64,000 nucleotides of DNA from Streptomyces rhizosphaerihabitans (GTDB taxonomy: Bacteria > Actinomycetota > Actinomycetes > Streptomycetales > Streptomycetaceae), in the NCBI RefSeq assembly GCF_025399795.1, contig NZ_JAODTZ010000001.1, positions 62,001 through 126,000 of the forward strand, read 5' to 3'. A program made the position numbers and the translations under genes. This document shows, piece after piece, positions 24,272-33,593 of the stretch. The notes beneath the pieces were generated by a model. It was not told the DNA's origin. It did not search any database and saw nothing but the letters and a program-made list of their open reading frames with translations. How positions within the stretch are numbered: the stretch's first letter is position 1; each line of letters begins with the position of its first letter.

Positions 24272-25870
24272 TCACATCCGGAAGACGCCGAAGCCACCGC
24301 GCGCGCCCTCGAAGGGCGCGGTGTGGATCGCGGACAGGCACAGGCCGAGGACGGTGCGGGTGTCGCGCGGGTCGATGACCCCGTCGTCGTACAGCCGCCC
24401 GGACAGGAACATCGGCAGCGACTCGGACTCGATCTGCTGCTCCACCATGGCGCGCAGCGCCGCGTCGGCGTCGTCGTCGTACGGATGCCCCTTCGCGGCG
24501 GCCGACTGCCGGGCGACGATCGACAGGACGCCCGCGAGCTGCTGCGGGCCCATCACCGCCGACTTGGCGCTGGGCCACGCGAACAGGAACCGCGGGTCGT
24601 AGGCGCGCCCGCACATCCCGTAGTGGCCGGCTCCGTAGGAGGCTCCCATCAGCACCGACAGATGCGGGACCCGCGAGTTGCTCACCGCGTTGATCATCAT
24701 CGCGCCGTGCTTGATGATGCCGCCCTGCTCGTACTCCTTGCCGACCATGTAGCCGGTGGTGTTGTGCAGGAAGAGCAGCGGGATGTCGCGCTGGTTGGCC
24801 AGCTGGATGAACTGGGCGGCCTTCTGGGACTCGGCGCTGAACAGCACGCCCTGGGCGTTGGCGAGAATGCCGACCGGATAGCCGTGCAGGCTCGCCCAGC
24901 CGGTGGTCAGACTCGTCCCGTACAGCGGCTTGAACTCGTCGAAGTCCGAGCCGTCGACGATCCGGGCGATCACCTCGCGCGGGTCGAACGGATGCTTGAG
25001 ATCCCCCGGGACGATCCCCAGGAGCTCGTCCTCGTCGTGCTTCGGGGGCGCCGCAGGAGCCGGATCGCCGTACGCCTTGCGGTGGTTCAGGCGGGCAACG
25101 ACCCGGCGGGCCTGGCGGAGCGCGTCCTGCTCGTCGACGGCGAAGTAGTCCGCGAGGCCCGACACGCGCGCGTGCATCTCGGCACCGCCCAGCGACTCGT
25201 CGTCGCTCTCCTCGCCCGTGGCCATCTTCACCAGGGGCGGCCCGCCGAGGAAGACCTTCGCCTTCTCCTTGACCATGATCACGTGGTCGGACATTCCGGG
25301 GACGTACGCGCCTCCGGCCGTCGAGTTCCCGAAGACCACCGCCACCGTGGGGATTCCGGCCGCGGACAACCGCGTGAGGTCGCGGAAGATCGCGCCCCCG
25401 GGGATGAAGATCTCCTTCTGCGAGGGCAGATCCGCACCGCCCGACTCGACCAGGCTGATGCAGGGCAGCCGGTTCGCGAGGGCGATGTCGTTCGCCCGCA
25501 GCGCCTTCTTCAGGCTCCAGGGGTTGCTGGCGCCGCCGCGCACGGTCGGGTCGTTCGCGGTGATCAGGCACTCGACCCCCTCGACCACGCCGATGCCGGT
25601 GACGAGCGAGGCGCCCACCGCGTAGTCACTGCCCCAGGCCGCGAGCGGCGACAGCTCCAGGAAGGGCGTGTCGGGGTCGAGCAGCAGCTCGATCCGCTCC
25701 CGGGCCAGGAGCTTGCCGCGCTTCCGGTGCCGGGCGACGTACTTCTCGCCGCCGCCCGCCAGCGCCTTGGCGTGCTCGGTCTCCAGGTCCGCGAGCTTGC
25801 CGAGCATGGTCGCGCGGTGGGCCGCGTACTCGGGGCTCCTGGTGTCGAGCGCGGAGGAAAGCACGGTCAC
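24272..25870 (-). CDS. Acyl-CoA carboxylase beta subunit (carboxyltransferase)
   Basis: The 532-aa carboxyltransferase has RIELLLDPDTPFLELSPLAAW, the acyl-CoA site SGGADLPSQKEIF and the biotin-side loop GASYGAGHYGMCGRAYDPRF, characteristic of methylcrotonyl-CoA and geranyl-CoA carboxylases rather than acetyl/propionyl-CoA enzymes. The acyl chain it accepts cannot be decided by eye. GTG at 25870 overlaps the AtuA-like stop as GTGA and has GGAGG upstream. Confidence 0.88.
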   Translation of the reverse strand: MTVLSSALDTRSPEYAAHRATMLGKLADLETEHAKALAGGGEKYVARHRKRGKLLARERIELLLDPDTPFLELSPLAAWGSDYAVGASLVTGIGVVEGVECLITANDPTVRGGASNPWSLKKALRANDIALANRLPCISLVESGGADLPSQKEIFIPGGAIFRDLTRLSAAGIPTVAVVFGNSTAGGAYVPGMSDHVIMVKEKAKVFLGGPPLVKMATGEESDDESLGGAEMHARVSGLADYFAVDEQDALRQARRVVARLNHRKAYGDPAPAAPPKHDEDELLGIVPGDLKHPFDPREVIARIVDGSDFDEFKPLYGTSLTTGWASLHGYPVGILANAQGVLFSAESQKAAQFIQLANQRDIPLLFLHNTTGYMVGKEYEQGGIIKHGAMMINAVSNSRVPHLSVLMGASYGAGHYGMCGRAYDPRFLFAWPSAKSAVMGPQQLAGVLSIVARQSAAAKGHPYDDDADAALRAMVEQQIESESLPMFLSGRLYDDGVIDPRDTRTVLGLCLSAIHTAPFEGARGGFGVFRM

Positions 25871-27576
25871 AGAAGGACCTCCGGAATATCCAGGTGACGG
25901 GAGCGGAGCCATTCGCCGAGGGCCTTGGCCTGGGGGTCGAAACGGGCCTGGGAGGCGACGCCTTCGCCGAGGATCCCCTCGACCACGAAGTTCAGGGCGC
26001 GCAGATTGGGCAGGACGTGCCGGACGATCTTCAGATCACGGCTCTCCGGGATCAGACTCCGGAACCTGTCCGTCGTCAGGTGATGGGCCAGCCACCGCCA
26101 GGCGTCGTCCGTGCGCGCCCAGACGCCGACGTTCGCGTTCCCGCCCTTGTCCCCGCTGCGTGCCCCCGCGACCAGTCCGAGCGGCTCCCGCCGGGTCGGC
26201 CCCGCCGGCAACGGCTCGGGCAGGGACGGTTCTTCGAGGGGCTCCAGTACGAGTGTGTCGTGGGCCGGGGGCACGGCGATCCGGCGCCCGTCGTGGAGGA
26301 CCGCCATATGGTCCACGGTGCCATGGGGGACGTACACATCCTCGAAGACCCCATAGGGCGAGCCCGCTCCAGGTGGCGCCATCACATGGAATCCGGGGTA
26401 GCTGGCCAGCGCCAGTTCCACGGCGGCTCCGCTCAGGGCCCGGCCGACCGCCGTCTGGTCCCGGTCGCGCACGACGAGGCGGAGCAGGGCGCTCGCGGTC
26501 TCCTCGGTCGGGGCGTCGGGGTGATCGGTGCGGGAGAGGTCCCAGCGGACCTCCGCCGGGCGGGACTTCGCCGCGTCGAAGGCGGCCTCCAGCTGGGCCT
26601 TTACGAGCTCCGCCTTGCGTTCGATGTCGAGGCCGGTCAGCACGAAGGCGACCTCGTTGCGGAAGCCGCCGAGCTTGTTGAGGCCGACCTTGAGGGTGGG
26701 CGGCGGGGCCTCGCCGCGCACACCGTCGATCCGGACGCGGTCCGGGCCCACCTGGGTGAGTACGGCCGTGTCGAGGCGGGCGGTGACGTCGGGTCCCGCG
26801 TACCGGGCGCCCTGCGTCTCGTAGAGGAGCTGCGCGGTGACCGTGCCGACGTCGACGAGGCCGCCGGTGCCGTCGTGCTTGGTGATGACGCTCGACCCGT
26901 CCTCGTGGAGCTCGGCGAGCGGGAAGCCGGGGTGGCGCAGCCGCGCGGGGTCGTGGTCGGCGAAGAAGGCGTAGTTGCCGCCGGTGGCCTGCGTGCCGCA
27001 CTCCAGGACGTGCCCGGTGACGACCGCGCCCGCGAGCCGGTCGTAGTCGCCCGGCCCCCAGCCGAAGTGGGCGACGGCGGGCCCGGTGACGAGCGCCGCG
27101 TCGGTGACACGTCCGGTGACGACGATGTCGGCGCCCTCGCGCAGACAGGCGGCGATGCCGGCACCGCCCAGGTAGGCGTGCGCGGCGAGGCTGCCGGGGT
27201 ATCGGTGCGTGAGGTCGTCGCCCTCGACGTGGGCGACGACGACCGGGATGCCGAGCCGGCCGGCCAACTCCCGCACGGCGTCGGCGAGTCCGGCCGGGTT
27301 CAGACCGCCCGCGTTGGTGACGAGGCGGACGCCGCGCTCGTGGGCGAGGCCGAGGCACTCCTCCAGCTGGCGCAGGAAGGTCTTGGCGTAGCCGCGTCCG
27401 GAGTCCTTCAGCCGGTCGCGGCCGAGGATGAGCATGGTCAGTTCGGCGAGGTAGTCGCCGGTGAGGACGTCGAGCGGGCCGCCGGTGAGCATCTCGCGCA
27501 GCGCGTCGAAGCGGTCGCCGTAGAAGCCGGAGGCGTTGCCGATGCGCAGCGGGCTCCTCCCGGCTCCCGGGGTCAC
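25867..27576 (-). CDS. AtuA-like (DUF1446) acyclic terpene utilisation family protein
   Basis: This 569-aa protein begins [20 protein letters not shown], the hallmark of the DUF1446/AtuA family, and has the conserved [29 protein letters not shown] and [11 protein letters not shown] motifs. A C-terminal domain of about 110 aa ([20 protein letters not shown]) is fused. AtuA is required for growth of pseudomonads on citronellol and geraniol, but its reaction is not established. Its presence is the main argument that this operon handles terpenoid or related branched acids. GTG at 27576 overlaps the upstream gene as GTGA. Confidence 0.85.
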   Translation of the reverse strand: MTPGAGRSPLRIGNASGFYGDRFDALREMLTGGPLDVLTGDYLAELTMLILGRDRLKDSGRGYAKTFLRQLEECLGLAHERGVRLVTNAGGLNPAGLADAVRELAGRLGIPVVVAHVEGDDLTHRYPGSLAAHAYLGGAGIAACLREGADIVVTGRVTDAALVTGPAVAHFGWGPGDYDRLAGAVVTGHVLECGTQATGGNYAFFADHDPARLRHPGFPLAELHEDGSSVITKHDGTGGLVDVGTVTAQLLYETQGARYAGPDVTARLDTAVLTQVGPDRVRIDGVRGEAPPPTLKVGLNKLGGFRNEVAFVLTGLDIERKAELVKAQLEAAFDAAKSRPAEVRWDLSRTDHPDAPTEETASALLRLVVRDRDQTAVGRALSGAAVELALASYPGFHVMAPPGAGSPYGVFEDVYVPHGTVDHMAVLHDGRRIAVPPAHDTLVLEPLEEPSLPEPLPAGPTRREPLGLVAGARSGDKGGNANVGVWARTDDAWRWLAHHLTTDRFRSLIPESRDLKIVRHVLPNLRALNFVVEGILGEGVASQARFDPQAKALGEWLRSRHLDIPEVLL

Positions 27577-28376
27577 TGGTCGGTCTCCTTGGGCTCGCGC
27601 CCGGCACCCGGCGGGCCGGCGAAGGCCTGGGCGATGTCCAGCCAGCGGTCGGCGTCCGGGCCCTCCGCCCGTACGGCGAGGTCGGCGCGGTGCGCCCGCT
27701 GGGTCACCAGCAGGCAGAAGTCGAGGGCGGGGCCGGTGACGCGCTGCGGGGCGTCGGCCGGACCGTAGGCCCACACCTCGCCGGAGGGGCCCTCGAGCTC
27801 GACGCGGAACTCCTCGGCGGGTGCGGCGAGGCCGTGCACCGCGAAGGCGAAGTCACGGGCGCGCACCCCGATGCGGACCACATGCCTCAGCCGGTCGGTG
27901 GGTTCGCGCACCACACCCAGCGCGTCGGCCACGTCCTGTCCGTGGGCCCAGGTCTCCATCAGGCGCCCGGTGGCCATGGAGGCGACCGACATGGGCGGGC
28001 CGTACCAGGGGAACCGGGTTCCGGTGGGTGCCGCGCGCAGGGCCGTCTCCAGGGCGGTCCGCCCTTCACGCCAGCCGGTGAGCAGCAGGGCGGGCGGCTG
28101 GGCGGCGCCCGTCTCCGCGCCCTCGTCCACGAAGCCGTCGGGAGAGGCGAGCGCCTTCTCGACCTCCTTCGCGAAGGCGTCGGCGTCGGTGACGGCGAGC
28201 AGGGCCGACCGGTCGGTCCAGGCGAGATGCGCGATCTGGTGGGCGACGCTCCAGCCCCCGGCGGGCGTATCGAGCGCCCACTGCTTCTCGCTCAACTCCC
28301 CCACCAAACGGTCGAGTTCCTCACTCTCCCGGTGCAGATCGTCGATCACGGAGACCACGGACGACGCGTCGGACAC
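27573..28376 (-). CDS. TIGR03084/MDMPI-like metal-binding protein, first gene of the operon
   Basis: The 267-aa protein has the DinB/mycothiol maleylpyruvate isomerase N-terminal fold. His residues in [11 protein letters not shown] and [14 protein letters not shown] should form the metal site, and a C-terminal SCP2-like part ([11 protein letters not shown]) follows. It fits the TIGR03084 family. In mycothiol-producing actinobacteria such proteins use or modify thiols; the role here is unknown, but leading the operon suggests a direct part in the pathway. The GTG at 28376 has GAGGGGAG upstream. Confidence 0.75.
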   Translation of the reverse strand: MSDASSVVSVIDDLHRESEELDRLVGELSEKQWALDTPAGGWSVAHQIAHLAWTDRSALLAVTDADAFAKEVEKALASPDGFVDEGAETGAAQPPALLLTGWREGRTALETALRAAPTGTRFPWYGPPMSVASMATGRLMETWAHGQDVADALGVVREPTDRLRHVVRIGVRARDFAFAVHGLAAPAEEFRVELEGPSGEVWAYGPADAPQRVTGPALDFCLLVTQRAHRADLAVRAEGPDADRWLDIAQAFAGPPGAGREPKETDQ

Positions 28377-28880
28377 GATGCGCTCCCCTCGGGACACGAC
28401 GGTGTGTGGCACGGAGCATGACAGCGACCCAAGAAACAATCAAGCGTGCTTGCATTAAATGCGTCGCCCACTCGCCGTCCCACCGGACGGCGGTCCGGCG
28501 CATCAAACCCTCAGGGCACCGCATCCGGGCCAGGCTCCAGCGCCCCTGCCACCGGGCGCGAGCCGCCGCGGCGCCGGATCTCGCGGCGACGGCATCGGTC
28601 CTGAACTCGTCCGAGTGGCCCTTCATCGCTATCGGCGGACTTTCTCGCTCTCTCCGGAACAAGCAGTTCCGGTATCAGCGCGTCCACCAATCAGATTGAG
28701 AACACAACCATTTGAAGTTCTCGGGCATCTAAGCCTCCGTACTCAACGAACCCTTTCGCATACGTCACCCCGAAGCGGCTGCGCCCAGAAGCCCGGCACA
28801 GCCGGAAACTGGGCATCGGACGGCGGCACCGCCCGGGTGGCAACGAGTACGGCCACCGTCGCCGAGTTCCAAGGGAAACA
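28377..28880. other. Divergent intergenic region, operon promoter at left, glycosyltransferase promoter at right
   Basis: The left end carries the promoter and palindrome described at 28415-28452. From about 28640 the DNA becomes less GC-rich, with a GAGAAC-N13-GTTCTC inverted repeat around 28699-28723, and leads to the glycosyltransferase gene. No coding sequence was recognised. Confidence 0.5.
28415..28452 (-). promoter_or_regulatory. Promoter and probable TetR operator of the CoA-ester operon
   Basis: On the minus strand TTGATT (28438-28443), a 17-nt spacer and CATGCT (28415-28420) form a sigma-70-like promoter about 40 nt upstream of the first start codon (28376). The palindrome CAAGC-GT-GCTTG (28441-28452) overlaps the -35 box, a typical position for a repressor site; the operon's own TetR is the obvious candidate. 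Confidence 0.5.
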
Positions 28881-30875
28881 ATGCACCAACTCCGAGTCAG
28901 CGTGATCGTCCCCGCCTACAACGCCATGCCCGAGCTCACCGACTGCATCACTTCGGCGATGGAGCAGACCATCGGCCCGGACCGGCTCGAGATCATCGCT
29001 GTGAACGACGGATCGACCGACGGCACCGGCAAAGAGCTCGACCGGCTCGCCGCTCTGCACCCCTCACTGCGCGTCATCCACCAGGAGAACTCGGGCACCG
29101 CGGCCATCCCGCGCAACGTCGCCCTCGACGTCGCCCGCGGTGACTACGTCTTCTTCCTCGACTCCGACGACTACCTGGGCCCCGACGCGCTGCGCCGCAT
29201 GGTGGCCATGGCCGACGAGAACAACACCGACATCGTGCTGGGCAAAATGGTCTCGGTGGGCGGCCGGGCCGTGCCCACCGCGGTCTTCAAGAACTCCCAG
29301 CCGCGTACGGACATATTCTCCTCGGCCGCATACTCGACCCTCGGCTGCTGGAAGCTCTTCCGCCGTTCGCTGCTGGAACGGCTGAACCTGCGCTTCCCGC
29401 CGTTCCGCAACACCGAGGACAAGCCGTTCACCGCCGCCGCGTACCTCAACGCGAATGGTGTATCCGTTGTCGCGGACTACGACTGCTATTACCACCGCGA
29501 CCGCGCGAACGGAAACAACCTCACCCTCACCGCGCAGAACCTGAGCCACCGAATACAGGGCACCCGGCTGTGCTTCGAGACGGTGGCCCGCTATCTGGAG
29601 CCGGGGCCGCGGCGCGACCAGATCATGCGTCGGCATGTCGAATGGGAACTGTGCGGCCCGCTGTGGTGGCTGCTGCTCCGGGAGAGCGACGAGGAGATCC
29701 GCGAGCGCATCTACCCGGAGATCCGCGACTGGGTGGAGAACTGGGTCACCGACCCGATCATCGAGAAGCTCGAGCCGCGCGACCGGCTGCTGCTGCACCT
29801 GCTGCGGGCCGACCGGTTCGAGGAAGTGATGACGGTCATCCGCAACGCCAAGGAGGACGCCGAGCGCGGTCACGTCATCGACGGGGGCCGGGTCTACTGG
29901 GAACATCCGCTCTTCCGCGACACGGCGGCGGGGGTGCCGGACAGCGCGTTCGACGTCACCGGCCGACTGCCGGTGCGCCACCGGATCGAGTCGGCGGACA
30001 GGCAGGAGGACGGCGTGCTGCGACTGACCGGCCACGCCTACATCGAGAACGTCGCCTCCTTGGACGCGGCCACCGAGCTGGTGCTGCGCTGCCACGACGC
30101 GAACCACCCGGAGGTCCGCATCCCCGCGCAGGTGCACGCCGTCGCCGGGCTCCCGGACGACGAGCGCTACGCGAACGCGGGCTTCGTCGCGGACATCGCC
30201 CTGTCCACGGCGGCGGCCGGCGCCCCGCTGGGCCGGGGCCGGTGGAACCTCTTCCTCGACGTACGGGCACAGGGGGTCGGTCGTACGGTCCGGCTGAAGA
30301 GACCCGAGACCGAGCGGACACCTCAGCAGTGGATCATGACGACGGCCTCGGGCAATCCCACCACCATCACCCCGTACATGACGAAATGGGGCAACTTCTC
30401 TCTTGATGTCGGCCAAGAGGTGCCGCGCGACGACACCCCCTGCCAGGTGACCGAGACGTCGTGGCACAGGTCGCGAAAGGGCACGCTGGTGGTGGCCGGC
30501 ACGCTGGCCGGTGAGGATGCGCAGGACATCGGGGCGCTGCGTTTACGCGTGGAGAACGCCACGGGCGACCGCCGCGAGGTCCCGGCGTCGCTCGACCGGG
30601 CCGCCGGGAGGTTCACGGCGGAGCTCCCGGTCAAGGGCCTGCGCCCGGGCCGCTGGACGGTGACCCTGCCCGGCCCCTCCCCCTTCCCTGTCGCCGCCGT
30701 CCCCCACCTCACGGGCCTGGGCCGCACCCGCTGGTTCCACATCGCCCGCCCCTACGCCGCCCGTCCGGTGAAAGAGGCGTCGGAGACAACGCTGGTGATG
30801 GAGATCCACGCGGTGGACGTGCCGAGGGTTGTACTGCGGAAGCTGCGGGGGGTTGCGCGGAGGGGGCGGGGCTAG
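28881..30875 (+). CDS. GT2-family surface glycosyltransferase with C-terminal extension; contains a TTA codon
   Basis: The first roughly 220 residues of this 664-aa protein form a GT-A domain: VSVIVPAYNAMPELTDCITS, VNDGSTDGTG, RGDYVFFLDSDDYLG (DxD), and FRNTEDKPFTAAAYL. The long C-terminal part has helical linker sequence and beta-rich segments, resembling TarP/TarS-type wall-teichoic-acid glycosyltransferases. It may decorate a cell-wall polymer; the acceptor is unknown. ATG at 28881 follows AAGGGA. Codon 555 (30543-30545) is TTA, the only TTA I found in a confident gene here, so translation may depend on bldA tRNA. The gene stands alone. Confidence 0.78.
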   Translation: MHQLRVSVIVPAYNAMPELTDCITSAMEQTIGPDRLEIIAVNDGSTDGTGKELDRLAALHPSLRVIHQENSGTAAIPRNVALDVARGDYVFFLDSDDYLGPDALRRMVAMADENNTDIVLGKMVSVGGRAVPTAVFKNSQPRTDIFSSAAYSTLGCWKLFRRSLLERLNLRFPPFRNTEDKPFTAAAYLNANGVSVVADYDCYYHRDRANGNNLTLTAQNLSHRIQGTRLCFETVARYLEPGPRRDQIMRRHVEWELCGPLWWLLLRESDEEIRERIYPEIRDWVENWVTDPIIEKLEPRDRLLLHLLRADRFEEVMTVIRNAKEDAERGHVIDGGRVYWEHPLFRDTAAGVPDSAFDVTGRLPVRHRIESADRQEDGVLRLTGHAYIENVASLDAATELVLRCHDANHPEVRIPAQVHAVAGLPDDERYANAGFVADIALSTAAAGAPLGRGRWNLFLDVRAQGVGRTVRLKRPETERTPQQWIMTTASGNPTTITPYMTKWGNFSLDVGQEVPRDDTPCQVTETSWHRSRKGTLVVAGTLAGEDAQDIGALRLRVENATGDRREVPASLDRAAGRFTAELPVKGLRPGRWTVTLPGPSPFPVAAVPHLTGLGRTRWFHIARPYAARPVKEASETTLVMEIHAVDVPRVVLRKLRGVARRGRG

Positions 30876-31017
30876 CGCCGGTGCCGGAAAAGCCTGCCGG
30901 AAGCTCGCGGCGTCCGATGCCGGGGGCACCTCCGACGCCTTTCAGGCCGTGGGGGCGCATCGCAAGGCGGAGCATCATGCGTGTACTGGACGTACTCGGG
31001 TGATGCGACAACGCGGC

Positions 31018-31055
31018 GTGGGGGTCCCCCTGCTCGAAGAGCTTGGGGGAGTGCC
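31018..31055. repeat. Streptomyces palindromic intergenic element
   Basis: GTGGGGGTCCCCCTGC-TCGAAGAGC-TTGGGGGAG is of a type I have often seen in Streptomyces intergenic DNA. It lies between the glycosyltransferase and EamA genes, and relatives are at 21521 and 60513. Confidence 0.6.
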
Positions 31056-31174
31056 GTTCCGGGCGTCGCGAGCCGGTGAACCTTTCCGGTCGCAGCCCTG
31101 GCGAGCGCGCCCGTCGGCCGGCCGACGGCGGGCCATCGCCGGCATCACCGTTTCCGGTGTGCCCGGGCGTCGGG

Positions 31175-32149
31175 TCAAGACGTCCGGTCGGCCTCCAGAC
31201 CCTTCCCTCTTCCCCGCCCCACCTGGGTGCGCACCGCGCCCATGCTCGCCGCGACGACCAGGGTGATGGCGAGGGACTGGACAAGGGAGAGCGTCTGGTC
31301 GAGGACGAGGAATCCGGCGGTGGCGGCCACGGCCGGTTCCAGGCTCATGAGGATGGCGAAGGTGGAGGCCGGGAGGCGGCGCAGGGCGACGAGTTCGAGG
31401 GTGTAGGGCAGCACCGAGGAGAGCACGGCCACCGCCGCGCCCAGGGCGACCGTCGTCGGAACGAGGAGCTTCGAGCCCGACTCGACGATCCCGAGCGGCA
31501 GGAACGCCACCGCCGCGACCGCCATGGCCAGGGCGAGCCCGTCGGCCTGGGGGAAGCGTCTGCCCGTACGCGCACTGAAGATGATGTACGCCGCCCACAT
31601 GGCCCCCGCGCCCAGGGCAAAGGCGACACCCGCGGGGTCGAGGCTGCTGAAGCCTCCGCCGCCGAGCAGGAAGACCCCGCCGAGGGCAAGGGCCGCCCAG
31701 ACCGCGTTGAGGGCGCGGCGGGAGGCGAGGACGGAGAGGGCGAGCGGGCCGAGCACTTCGAGCGTGACGGCCGGGCCGAGCGGGATGCGGGCGACCGACT
31801 GGTAGAAGAGGCCGTTCATCGCGGCCATGGCGAGGCCGAAGGCGACCACCGTGTTCCAGTCGGCGCGCGAGTGCCCGCGCACCTTGGGCCGACAGACCAC
31901 CAGCAGCACGATCGCGGCCACCAGCAGGCGCAGCGTCACCACGCCGAGGGCGCCCGCTCTGGGCATCAGGCTCACCGCGAGAGCCCCGCCGAACTGCACC
32001 GAGACGCCTCCGGCGAGAACCAGGCCCACGGACCCGAGGGCGCCGCGCCGACCGGGGCCGCCCGCGGTGGGCACGCCGGCCGCGGGCACGGGTGCCAGGG
32101 CGGGAGCAGCCGGGGCCGGAGAGGACGGGGCGACGCTGGGGGAGTTCAC
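31175..32149 (-). CDS. EamA/DMT-family exporter (RhtA-like)
   Basis: The 324-aa protein has a Pro/Ala-rich N-terminus and ten predicted transmembrane helices in two EamA repeats (VGLVLAGGVSVQFGGALAVSL ... ALGVVTLRLLVAAIVLLVV; AGVAFALGAGAMWAAYIIFSARTG ... SSVLPYTLELVALRRLPAST). The RRLPASTFAILMSLEPAVAA segment is typical of RhtA-like amino acid exporters. GTG at 32149 was preferred (AGG 5 nt upstream); a start at 32194 is possible. The operator-like repeats upstream suggest a MocR/GntR-type regulator, but no such gene is present on the other side. Confidence 0.8.
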   Translation of the reverse strand: MNSPSVAPSSPAPAAPALAPVPAAGVPTAGGPGRRGALGSVGLVLAGGVSVQFGGALAVSLMPRAGALGVVTLRLLVAAIVLLVVCRPKVRGHSRADWNTVVAFGLAMAAMNGLFYQSVARIPLGPAVTLEVLGPLALSVLASRRALNAVWAALALGGVFLLGGGGFSSLDPAGVAFALGAGAMWAAYIIFSARTGRRFPQADGLALAMAVAAVAFLPLGIVESGSKLLVPTTVALGAAVAVLSSVLPYTLELVALRRLPASTFAILMSLEPAVAATAGFLVLDQTLSLVQSLAITLVVAASMGAVRTQVGRGRGKGLEADRTS

Positions 32150-32201
32150 GGGGCCTACCAGAGGATCGACTCGAATTCGTCCATCGTACTGCACTCGTCA
32201 G

Positions 32202-32224
32202 TCCAGAGTAATGGACTTGTCCAG
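32202..32224. promoter_or_regulatory. Triple GTCCA/TGGAC half-sites upstream of the EamA gene
   Basis: GTCCA (32202), TGGAC (32213) and GTCCA (32220) form two overlapping inverted repeats with 6- and 2-nt centres. This resembles the intergenic operators I recall between EamA exporters and divergent MocR-type regulators. The plus strand beyond it carries no recognisable regulator. Confidence 0.4.
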
Positions 32225-32421
32225 GTGCGTAAAGCCCTTACGGTGCTGTCCATGGAGGTGGGTATCCGTCGGGGAGTGCGCGGCCGGAACGAGCGCCGGG
32301 GCGCCGGGGAGGCGGTCGAGGAGTGGCACCCCCTGCGGCTCCGGCCGGCGGCTGAAACCGGCCCGGCCCCTCCGCACGTGCACGGGGAGCTGCGGGCCGG
32401 CGGCGGGTCAGCGGTCAGCGG

Positions 32422-33546
32422 TCAGCGACGGCTCATGTACAGGTCGAGTGCCTTGTGCAGCAGGCGGTTGATGGGGAAGTCCCACTCTCCGAGGTACTCC
32501 GCGGCCTCGCCGCCCGCGCCCGCCTTGAAGCGGAGCAGGCCGACGAGGTGGTCGGTCTCGTCGAGGGTGTCGGTGATACCGCGGAAGTCGTAGACGGCGG
32601 CGCCCAGTGCGTGGGCGTCGGTCATCATGCGCCACTGGATGGCGTTGTTGGGCTGGACCTCGCGCTTGCGGCTGGTGGAGGCGCCGTAGGAGTACCAGAC
32701 GTGGGTGCCGACGGTCAGCATGGTGGCCGCCGCGAGGACGTCGCCCTCGTGGTGGGCGAGATAGAGCCGCATGCGGTCGGGGTCCTCGGCCGTCAGCGAG
32801 GTCCACATCCGCTGGAAGTAGGGCAGCGGGCGCGGGATGAAACGGTCGCGCTCCGCCGTCTCCGCGTACAGCTCGTAGAAGGCGGGCAGGTCGTCGTAGC
32901 CGCCCCGGACCACCTGGACTCCTGCTTTGTCGGCCTTCTTGATGTTGCGCCGCCACTGCTGGTTGAGGCCCTTGTGAATCTCCTCCAGGGACCGTCCGGC
33001 GAAGGGGACCTGGAAGACGTAGCGGGGCTGACCCGCCGCGAAGCCGTCCTCGCCGCCCGGCTCGGTCCGCTGCCAGCCCATGCCCCGCAGCCGCTCCGCG
33101 ATCTCGGCGGCACCCGGCTCCCGCGAGGTCGGCGTCACGTCGCCCAGCCGCCGCGCCGCCGGATCGGCGATGGCCGTCTTGACCGCGTCCGCGCTCCAGC
33201 GGCGCGCGACCACGGGCGGGCCCATCTTCACGGTGAACGCGCCGCGCGACTTGAGATGCGCCAGCATCGGCCGGAGCCAGCGTTCGGCGAGGTCCGGGTC
33301 GTGCCAGTCGATGACGGGGCCCTCGGGCAGATACGCGAGGTACCGCTTGACCTTCGGCAGGGGGCGCAGCAGCACGAGCGCGGCCCCGTGGAGCCGGCCG
33401 TCCCCGTCGAACCAGCCGAGGCTCTCCGCACGCCAGTCCGGCTTCACGTCGCCCCACGACGGCACCTGCATATGGCTGGCCGAGGGCCGCGAGCGGACGA
33501 ACGCCAGGTGTTCGTCGCGGGTGATCGCCTGCAGGCGGAGGGCCAT
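32422..33546 (-). CDS. FemX-like peptidoglycan branch peptidyltransferase
   Basis: The 374-aa protein has the FemABX/GNAT-like double fold: SHMQVPSWGDVKPDWRAES, LVLLRPLPKVKRYLAYLPEG, KGLNQQWRRNIKKADKAGV, and the C-terminal YDFRGITDTLDETDHLVGL and FKAGAGGEAAEYLGEWDFPI. Family members transfer aminoacyl residues from tRNA to lipid II; Streptomyces uses one Gly on LL-DAP. A paralogue elsewhere in the genome is likely, so the exact residue transferred is uncertain. ATG at 33546 has GAGGAG upstream. It follows the oxidoreductase gene after 47 nt and may share its transcript. Confidence 0.85.
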   Translation of the reverse strand: MALRLQAITRDEHLAFVRSRPSASHMQVPSWGDVKPDWRAESLGWFDGDGRLHGAALVLLRPLPKVKRYLAYLPEGPVIDWHDPDLAERWLRPMLAHLKSRGAFTVKMGPPVVARRWSADAVKTAIADPAARRLGDVTPTSREPGAAEIAERLRGMGWQRTEPGGEDGFAAGQPRYVFQVPFAGRSLEEIHKGLNQQWRRNIKKADKAGVQVVRGGYDDLPAFYELYAETAERDRFIPRPLPYFQRMWTSLTAEDPDRMRLYLAHHEGDVLAAATMLTVGTHVWYSYGASTSRKREVQPNNAIQWRMMTDAHALGAAVYDFRGITDTLDETDHLVGLLRFKAGAGGEAAEYLGEWDFPINRLLHKALDLYMSRR

Positions 33547-33593
33547 GCGCGTTGCTCCTCGAAGTCCTCGTACCGGTGGAATCGCCAGCGTAC

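Noticed and set aside
32251-32450. Small plus-strand ORF starting MEVGIRRGVRGRN as the missing MocR regulator
   Set aside because: It has no helix-turn-helix or aminotransferase motifs and runs into the femX antisense frame.
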